Of a stretch of DNA of 64,000 nucleotides, positions 56,701-64,000 are shown one piece after another (the first letter of the stretch is position 1; the number at the start of each line of letters is the position of its first letter). The position numbers and the translations under genes are program-made. Source of the DNA: Microstegium vimineum (lineage: Eukaryota; Streptophyta; Magnoliopsida; Poales; Poaceae); contig CM039139.1 in NCBI GenBank assembly GCA_022036555.1, positions 10,986,262 to 11,050,261 on the forward strand. Reading direction: 5' to 3'. A model generated the notes under the pieces. It was not told where the DNA came from and searched no databases. It saw only the letters and a program-made list of their open reading frames with translations.

Positions 56701-59700
56701 ACAGTTCTTCTAAGATACATCTAAGATCTAACATTTTCGCTGTCCCAAAACTCCGTAACAATACCTGATTTCTCATTGACAATAGCATACAACCTCCAAA
56801 ACTGAATATCCAGACTAAAAGTACCTAACCACTTATATAAAAAAAAGAGTACCTAACCAGTTATTCTCCCAAAATCTAACATTGTTACCTTTTCCAATCT
56901 TCCACCTATAACCATTTTAGCACCCTTGATAGCAGAAATCATCCGTTTAAAGAACCGAGAAGAGCCATCATCTTTAGCAGCAAAAACGTTTGGCCTATAG
57001 GTTCTGTAATCTGTACATATGGCCAATAATTTCTTTCCACAACTTGTTACTGAAACCTTTTGAGCCAGGAGCCTAGCAAACATGTGTTTAAATCTCTGAG
57101 GTTTGGGATTCCTAACCTGCCAAACTCTTTACACACAGAAATGGACTCCCATTTAGCACTATTATACTTATGGTTCCCTTCAACATCATCCCATAAGCAG
57201 TTAGCCTTTTGCGTATTAGTTAACTTAATAGCTCACTTTGGAAACTTGATAAAGGAACAAATAAATGACAATACTAGCTAGGCAATTAAATGATTGGAAC
57301 CTATAGTCAGCAAACATATGTACTATATCACCGTTAATGGCAGACCAGAATTTATAATAGAAAAAAGAAATGGTCTCAGGCCCAGGAGCACCAACAGAAT
57401 AATAACTGGAAATAGCAGCTTTAATTCTGAAAGTAGCAACTAAATGTATCAAACTCTCTTCTTAATGCAATGACACATTTCTCCTGTGTGTTCGAGAAAA
57501 AAACTGAAAATAGCAACTTTAATTTCCTCCTCTGAGAAAAGAGCAATTAAAGCCTCATCCTCCTGTTCTGTCACTAGGTCCTTAGTATCCCAGAAACTTG
57601 ACATAAGAGTAAACCCTCAATCTGCTCTGCAGAAAAGAGAGATCTTTATAAAAATGCACTGCTAATCTCATCATACCAGTTTGATCATGTACTTGACCAC
57701 TAGGACCCTCCAAAAAATGGATCTTTTTTCTTTCTATACTTCTATGGTTTGCTATAACTTGAAATAAGCCGTATTCCTGTCTCCCTCCAAGATGTTTCTA
57801 GCCCTAAGATCTCTGTCTGCTCTTCATCTCCTCTAGAGCCCAGATCTTACTTAGCTTGGAATCTATTTGGTCCATATTACTTTTCTCTACCTCAGTTAAA
57901 TCTCTACTCTCCTTCTCTTCTCTAGCTCAATGTGATGCAACATTCTTGAATTTTTTTCTGAACTAAGAAAAGCCATGTCCTTACATGTTCTACATCTTTT
58001 GCTTCTAGAACAGACATGTCTTCTGATCCCCCCTGTTCTTATATTTAAATCAAGTATTAGGATCCATGCTAGCAAAGTTTCACCCAAAATCATCTTATTA
58101 AGTTTCATTGTTCCTCAGGTTTTGCAAAAGAAAAGACTCAAGCGGTCTGGAAAGGCTGAAAGCCTTTTCAATGAAGACAAGGACATAGACTCTCTCTTCA
58201 CACTCATATCTAACCAGTAAAATTATCTTTTGTCAGATATCTTACATTGTTTCTTTGAACTGACATCACTTATTCACGTTAAATATTTAATTCACAGTGG
58301 TGATTATGATGTTACTATGGATGGGATCCATGAAAATTTCTTGAGACTATCGTATCATGACCCGATGTTGCAAAAGACTGTGAGTATCTGTACAAAATGC
58401 TAATCTTGGTTAATCATGTTAGGTGCTTGGTTTGCAGAACTCTTGATTTTCTTTCTTCTATAATTCATTTCCATACTTACTATAGTCCAAACTTCCATGC
58501 AGGTAAAATGTCTTGATATACTTGGAGTTTCAGATTCCTTGACCCAATATGTTTACCGGACTCAGCAGATGCCACTTCTTGGTAGAACCAGACTGGCTGT
58601 ATATTTTCTTTTTTGTATTGAGATTTGACTAACAAAGTTAAACCACTTATTTCAGCATATCAACCTCCAATTGCTATCACTATAAGCCGCATGGTCGCTC
58701 AAGTTGAGAAGCCAATTATTGAATGGCCAAAAGCTTTGCAGAGGTAATTTTTCCACATAAATATATCTTGTGCTTCCCACTAGTGGGATTAATGTATATA
58801 TTTTTTTCAGGTCTCGAGCATTGCTTTTAGAAAAGAAAGACATGTTGAAGACCTGGCAAAACCAAATGTCACCATTTGTTTCAAGGCACCTCTCAGTAGA
58901 ATCATTCGTTGAAGACATTGCTTCTCCCTTTTTACATATTCTCTCTCCACTGAGTTTTAGACCTGTAAGATGTCATTCACTAATCTAGTAATCTTACCAA
59001 ACCTTGATAGTGAAATTACTCTGTTGTTATATTTACTTGCTCAAAACCCACCTGCCCTCAAGATGATGAGCAAGTGAAGGTTAGTATTGTATGGTAATAT
59101 ACATTTCTAATAATTTGAACTAGTTAAATATGGGCATAAATGCAGCACGGAAGTATGAAACTCATAGCTTAATTATTATTTTTGAAATAATATAGCGACT
59201 AAGAAATAGGTTTAAGACCCTCAGTCAATCCACATTTAGGCCATATTCGGTTATCTCGGAATGAAGACCCGGAATCAATCCAGTCAGGAATGCATGTGTA
59301 ATTTGTATAAGGACCGAAATAATTCCGGCCAGGAACGACCCATTCCAGAGAAAGCGAACAAGGCCTTACTAGTTTGGAACATATGAGTTCCATATGGTGA
59401 TGCAAGTTTCAATATAGGCCGATATTTTCATGACTTTACAAGGTTTACAATTAGGGATGCAAGTGGGTACCCAATGGAGTTTTTGGGGTCAGCTAATTAA
59501 TTACGATCAAATGCCATTCTAGTTCATTCGATCAATTTTTTGGGTTGACCCAATGACCCAAAATAATTTGAACTTGCATCCCTACTAACAATGCATGATA
59601 TTTTCAGGTAGCACTGAATTTGCTGTCAGAAAGAGAAAAGGATGAACTTGTGCAGCTAGTTGATACTATGGTCTCGTATTCAGTTACATACAGAAATACA

Positions 59701-62700
59701 AAGTTTGTCCCTCAAGAAAAGGCAAACATGTCTGTAGTGCCCCATGAAGTTTCATCACTCTCTCTTTATCCTCCAATCAATGATGTCATAAATTTCAAGG
59801 TCTGTTTAATATTTCAGTCTTCATTATCAGTTTAACTTATGCACTCTTATTATAGTACCTAACATAGCAATTCTGCAATTGATATCAGGACTATCAATCA
59901 GAGCACATTGGTCTGTCTTTAGCCATGAAGCAGGTTTTGGTGCATGAGGTGAGTGGCCCTTCTAAATTTCAAGGATGCAAAGTTGTTTCATGTCTTGCTT
60001 AGCTCTTAATACCTTAGCATAACTGAAATAACTTCTTAATTTTAACGCTGAAAACTAAATGCGTACTTCTTGTTTCTTTGAGGTGACCATGCGTTATCTA
60101 TAATATGTCAGCAAGTCATGTTGGGCCTCAAAATTTCTGAGAAAAGCACCTTGCATTGCCAATTAACAATTTTTTTATCATTGATAGTGACTGTATTACC
60201 CAGCTGCCCCGTGAATAGTTTCTCTTTCTGTACTAACAGAGGTTCTGAATTATTCAGTAACTCAATATGTGCTCTTGAAATATTATGTTGACATTCCTTA
60301 TGCCAATCTAGTGCTTGCTCACCTTTTATTTTGGCTTTATTTATTTTACATGAGAATCTGAATAAACCAAAACAAACAAGGCCAAGGCATACTTGATCAC
60401 ATGAGAAATTCAGTGTAGAACAAAGTGATTTTTTCCTCATCCTTGTGAACATACTATCCTTGATACAGGTAGAGAAGCAAAAGATCATTAAAGATAGTGC
60501 TGGCAAATTGTTGAATCAATCTAATGGAGATATGAAGAGCGAAGCTTTATCAGCTATAAGGAAGAAAACAGTAGCTAATTCCATCCGTCCAGCTTTACAT
60601 TCTTCCAAGGATAGTTCCAAGTGCAGTTCATCTACCGTTGAAATGCAATCAAACTCATCCTCTAATGTGAATGGTAAAGATTCTATACCCGCCAAAAAAC
60701 ACTCCAGCCGCGCAACAAATTTCTTTGACAGGTAATGTAGCGATATTTAATTATTGTTAATCAGATGTCAACTTGCCATTTTACCTGCAACTACGATTGT
60801 GTTTAAGTTTACCTATTTTCTTTGACAAAAACAGGTTTAGGAAGGAAAGACCAGTAGATGCAAAAACTAGTGATGTGGGGCTGCAAGGAGCAACACTTCA
60901 GAGGGATTCACGCCCTTTGATCTTCAAATATAATGAGGTGTTCTTTCTATCCATTGCTATGCCAAAGTACCTCCTGTGACTTGCTTCCATATAATTGTTA
61001 GAGTGGACTGTACTAACCAGATGAACACAAAAGCTTAAGCCATTGGAAAGAGGCACACAATCCTTTTATACACTTCAACACCCCCACTCACGTGCAGCTA
61101 GAGAAGAAGGCACAAACGTGAGCCCAGGCAGAAATGAAGCCTCTGCCAGGGCTTGAACTCTGATGCCATGTTAGAGTGGACTGCACTAGCCAGATGAACC
61201 CAAAAGTTTAAGCCATTGGAAAGAGGCAGACAATCCACTTATACACTTTTTTTTTGAAAAATATTGGCAGGAGCTGTGCCTTTCAATTAAGATAGGAAAA
61301 GAGAGTTATGTACAAGCAAAAACACATTTAAGTCGGCTTAAAAGCCCCCAGAGCAGAAAAAGCGGAGAAACACTCCCCATGGGAGGGGAGGAAAGAGTGG
61401 CTAAACATAAGCGAATGTTCTCTTCCTTTGGTCTATGTCTTCCTTAATTCTTGCGACCACTTGTGACGCTGTTTCAGCGGCGTTGTTGAAAATTCTCCTG
61501 TTTCTTTCTTTCCAAATATTCCAGAATTTGTAGATCACTATTCCATTTAGCCATCTGAGTTCAGATTTGGGCACTTTCCTTGCCACCTCTTCCCACCATG
61601 CTGTGATATGAACGGGGTCGACATGGGGCTGCTGCTGCAACTGAGCGAAGTTTAAGAGAGGATTTGATCCCAAACTTCTTTTGCAAAAGGGCAACAAAGA
61701 CAGAGGTGTAGGCTGGTTTCTAGAGGACCATTGCACAACACACAGTGTTCTTGGTGAGGCCACCCTCTTTTTTGTAGGTCGTGCGCCGTCAGAAATTTAT
61801 CTTGCACCAGGATCCAAGCGAAGATCTTGCATTTGTTCTCCACTTGTGCTCTCCAAACGAGTTCAGTACGGAACAAGCTGAGGGAGCCTATTAATTGGAT
61901 TCTGTAGGCTGAATGGGTGGAGTAAGTCTCATCCTGGGTCCAACGCCAGGTGATGGAGTCCTGAACGTCATGCTGCAGGTGCACATCCTGAATTCGTATC
62001 CAAAGGGACAAATTCTTCTATCTGGACAGCCAAGGTGATTTTCCTCCTTAGCGAGCGCATCCAGTTGTTGTTCCGGAGTTCTTGTTCCACTGTTCGCTTT
62101 TTTCTCGAAACAAGCCGAAACAATTTGGGGCTAAGGTACTTTGGAGCTTCTCCTTCAAGCCAGTTATGGTGCCAAAAGCGGCTCTTTGCGCCATCCTCCA
62201 AATTTATTCTGATTGAGGAGTTGAAAAGGAGATGATCAACGTCACTGCATGGAAGCTGTGATCCGATCCATGGCTTGGAGTCCACCCATTCTTGCCAAAG
62301 CGTAACCGGAGAGCTCTTCCAAATCTATCAAGGTCAGGCACGCCTAAGCCACCAAGGTCTTTTGGTCCAGTAACTGTTGGCCAGTTAACCAGGCAGTGTC
62401 CACCATTGGCATTGTCCCCTCCCTTCCACAAGAACGATCTCCTGATTTTGTCAATCTTCCTCCTGACCCATGCCGCCAAGGGAAACACAGTGAGGTGGTA
62501 GGTTGGCATGGCGGAGAGTACATAAGTTACCAGAGTGAGGCGTCCCGCATTGTTTAACCATCTTCCTTTCCATTTGGGTAATCTTTGTCCAATACGCTCA
62601 ATGAGAGGCATGGGCCAACAATAATAAACACATGAACTAATAATCTTATGTCTCATGGAATTCGCTGTTCCTCATAATTAAATTTGCTGGATGTTGTCCT

Positions 62701-63773
62701 AGGTCTGGCATGTTGGGATATGTATTTCCAGGTTGAAATTGTCATTGGGATTAACCCTTTTTAAAAGTTGTTTTTGCATAAACTTTTGGAAGGAGAAAAT
62801 TTCCTCAATGGCATTGAGGACATGCATAAAGTAGTAGAAAACAACTTGTCATGCCGCAATTCAGATGTGCCACAGTTTTTTAGGCATGTGCTTGGTTCAA
62901 TGTTGACATGTTGTAACTATGGCGCGCCACACTTTCTTAGCACCTTGTCCCACACATCATAAACTCATTTTCTTGCCAAACTTTGCCACAAGTGTGGCTT
63001 CATTTTTGCTCGCCTAGATGTCACAGTTTGCCGAAAGTTGGACATGGCAAGTTTGGGCATGAACCAATGTGAGGGTAGTTGAAACCTGGGGCCACATCTA
63101 GTGATACATTAGATTTTTTTTTTATTTGCATGCTCCCAAGTAAACACCGTTAGAATTTTTTAATTTCTTGAACATACAAGATAGCTGTGTAGTACTTCCT
63201 CCGTTCCTTTTTACATGTCACATTAGTTTTTTTCCTAAGTCAAACATTACTATTTTTTACCATCCATTTCAAAAAAAACCTTACAGTTTTATAATATATA
63301 TGAATAATATATTATGAAAGTATTTCTTATAGTGAATCTAAAAACATAAATCTTATGTCATGAATATATATAATTTTTTTAAAAATTGATGGTTGAAGAT
63401 ACAAATGTTTGACTTAGGATAATGTTAATACGACATGTAAAAAAATAGAGCGAGTATCATTGTATTAAAGAACCTGAGCAGAATGCAGCTAAGTGCTACA
63501 CTAACTCCATTGTGTAAAATTGATTTGCTATTTAATGTTATTATGTCTAATCAGTGATTCAATCATGCTTGATTAAAATTTTTGCTGCCGAGATGTCTTT
63601 GTGTATACCAGTGTCCTGAAATTGCACTGTCTTTCGACTAAGATTTTCCAAGACTCATGGCTACATTTGTCCTCATTTCTTTTGCCATTATCTCATGAAA
63701 GAGACTATGCAATGTGCAGGGTTTCACAAATGCTGTGAAAAGACCAGTGAGAGTTCGGGATCTGCTCAGTTAG
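50703..63773 (+). CDS. CTF18: CTF18, large subunit of the alternative RFC clamp loader, 938 aa
   Basis: AAA+ ATPase that with RFC2-5, CTF8 and DCC1 loads PCNA and supports sister-chromatid cohesion in the nucleus. 24 exons: 50703-50868, 50954-51286, 51389-51450, 52012-52149, 52243-52506, 52624-52710, 53255-53356, 53429-53494, 53887-53994, 54090-54151, 54241-54285, 54395-54468, 54988-55055, 55141-55209, 58119-58216, 58298-58379, 58503-58581, 58656-58743, 58811-58964, 59608-59799, 59889-59948, 60469-60731, 60835-60937, 63720-63773; 2817 nt = 939 codons. Start MDMDMDMPDPDELEWME after a GC-rich leader. Motifs: LWVEKYAPNSFTELLS before the ATPase, Walker A GPPGLGKT (327-334), Walker B VIDEID (385-390), sensor 1 ICICND, sensor 2 region DIRSCLNTLQF. 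The last exon gives GFTNAVKRPVRVRDLLS, the conserved tail that binds CTF8-DCC1. Length matches plant CTF18 (~940). All key residues present; likely functional. Confidence 0.95.
53566..53829. mobile_element. Stowaway MITE in CTF18 intron 8
   Basis: TACTCCCTCCATCCCAAATT and the inverted AATTTGGGATGGAGGGAGTA are perfect; long hairpin arms. It ends about 57 bp before exon 9. Confidence 0.93.
55443..57950 (-). mobile_element. Decayed LINE in CTF18 intron 14
   Basis: Minus-strand relics of a non-LTR retrotransposon: SRARNILEGDRNTAYF near 57790, SEEE(I)K near 57530, GAPGPETISFFYYKFW near 57370 (start of RT), KMVIGGRLEKVTMLDFG near 56900, and the 3' part WRWLSNK-like SIDNRWLSNKLFLVVN near 56010. A T-run at 55443-55450 would be its poly(A) tail. 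Frames are broken throughout. A TRIM element is inserted at 56153. The left and right borders are approximate. Confidence 0.75.
56153..56432 (+). mobile_element. TRIM/SMART-like miniature LTR element (280 bp)
   Basis: Terminal repeats 56153-56233 and 56350-56432 (about 81-83 bp, starting TGTTG, sharing CTCTCCCCATTAG and TTTTGGGTTGAACTGGTCGG). A Met-tRNA-type primer-binding site TGGTATTAAAGCC follows directly at 56234, and a purine-rich GTGAGGGGAG precedes the right repeat. Exact 5-bp target duplication ATCCT at 56148-56152 and 56433-56437. No ORF. Confidence 0.92.
59229..59368. mobile_element. MITE-like element in CTF18 intron 19
   Basis: Starts TAGGCCATATTCGGTTATC and ends AGAAAGCGAACAAGGCCTTA; the ends are loosely inverted (GGCC...CGGTT and GCGAACAAGGCC). 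Interior with mirrored 'cggaat' and 'attccgg' blocks. Moderate support. Confidence 0.45.
59452..59584. mobile_element. hAT-type MITE in CTF18 intron 19 (133 bp)
   Basis: Perfect 13-bp inverted termini TAGGGATGCAAGT and ACTTGCATCCCTA. The flanks TTTACAAT (left) and CTAACAAT (right) match at 6 of 8 positions, compatible with an old 8-bp hAT target duplication. It ends 23 bp before exon 20. Confidence 0.8.
60996..62620 (-). mobile_element. TRIM element (minus) split by a LINE, in CTF18 intron 23
   Basis: Terminal repeats: 60996-61080 (TGTTAGAGTGGACTG...CACTTCAACA) and 61169-61248 continued at 62616-62620 (CAACA) after a LINE insertion. On the minus strand the primer-binding site TGGCATCAGAG starts at 61168, directly next to the repeat. 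Target duplication ATAAT at 60991-60995 and 62621-62625. Size without the LINE about 258 bp. Confidence 0.88.
61249..62615 (-). mobile_element. 5'-truncated LINE in the TRIM right repeat
   Basis: Minus-strand fragments of a non-LTR retrotransposon in order: RT thumb part (IGQRLPKWKGRWLNNAGRLT, WVRRKIDKIRRSFLWKG, DLGGLGVPDL), then the zf-RVT region (FAWILVQDKFLTAHDLQKRGW, CVLCNGPLETSLHLCLCCPFAKEVW), then NGIVIYKFWNIWKERNRRIF near the 3' end. A T-run at 61249-61255 is the poly(A) tail. The upstream RT and endonuclease are absent (5' truncation). Several frame changes. Confidence 0.88.
63193..63456. mobile_element. Stowaway-type MITE in CTF18 intron 23
   Basis: Left TACTTCCTCCGTTCCTTTTT, right TAAAAAAATAGAGCGAGTA; mirrored 'acatgtcacattag' and 'taatacgacatgt' and 'taagtcaaac' with 'gtttgactta'. 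TA borders; a different subfamily from the other copies. Confidence 0.8.
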
Positions 63774-64000
63774 GCCCGCTTGGTACCTGTACTTGTTCTG
63801 TAAAGTTATCTTTTTGTATTTGTCTGTGAATTATCCTTTGCTGTATATTGATTGTATCATGGATATTGTAAGATAGAATGAACTATTGATATCAAAATCA
63901 AAATTCCAATAGTTAGTAATGTCACAAACTTTTTTTTACGAGTATGCCTCTTATGGCTGGCTTACATTCAGAATCGTCTGTGGACAGCAGATAGACTGAC
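63774..64000 (+). other. CTF18 3' untranslated region
   Basis: Follows the TAG at 63771-63773. Rich in T and TG words (e.g. TTGTATTTGTCTGTGAAT), as in plant 3' ends; the exact cleavage site is not assignable. No further gene to the window end. Confidence 0.55.

Overview
The window is nuclear DNA from a grass (Poaceae). Evidence: spliced plant genes with GC-rich first exons, many Stowaway/Tourist-type MITEs, a Tat-lineage Ty3-gypsy element carrying an antisense gene, and a Sirevirus-type Ty1-copia element. A panicoid grass (maize/sorghum/sugarcane relatives) is my guess; nothing in the sequence proves it.

Layout. (1) About 1-2.5 kb: the 5' half of a peroxisomal NAD carrier gene (PXN, minus strand, six exons placed); its 3' half lies beyond the left edge. 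(2) 3831-33663: one Ty3-gypsy retrotransposon of 29.8 kb, bounded by 5-bp duplications (ATGGC). A 13.9-kb Sirevirus-like Ty1-copia element (9324-23256, minus strand) sits inside its reverse transcriptase/RNase H region. Without the inner element the outer one is about 15.9 kb: LTR, frameshifted gag-protease, RT, broken RNase H/integrase, a 364-bp tandem duplication, a spliced antisense gene with a gypsy-type transposon (PF04195-like) domain, degenerate repeats, two perfect hairpins, LTR. The inner element has gag, pol and a third large ORF downstream of pol. (3) 33.7-36.8 kb: AT-rich decayed DNA with (AT)n and copia relics. (4) 36837-38200: a two-exon Josephin-type deubiquitinase gene. (5) 39797-44104: an 11-exon SQD2-like sulfoquinovosyl/glycosyl transferase gene, minus strand. 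(6) 44.1-50.7 kb: non-coding with MITEs. (7) 50703-63773: a 24-exon CTF18 gene (clamp-loader subunit of the alternative RFC complex), whose two ~2.8-kb introns are filled with LINEs, two TRIM elements and MITEs.

The four host genes are unrelated in function (peroxisomal transport, deubiquitination, sulfolipid synthesis, replication/cohesion); I see no operon-like logic. Their splice junctions were placed by hand with GT/AG borders. The three genes complete in the window give phase-consistent reading frames: 205, 414 and 938 codons before the stop. The most unusual material is in the nested retroelements: a palindromic GACGGACGCTCCGTC-type array that occurs both in the inner LTRs and just upstream of its extra ORF, the nuclear-looking protein of that ORF, and the antisense spliced gene of the outer element.
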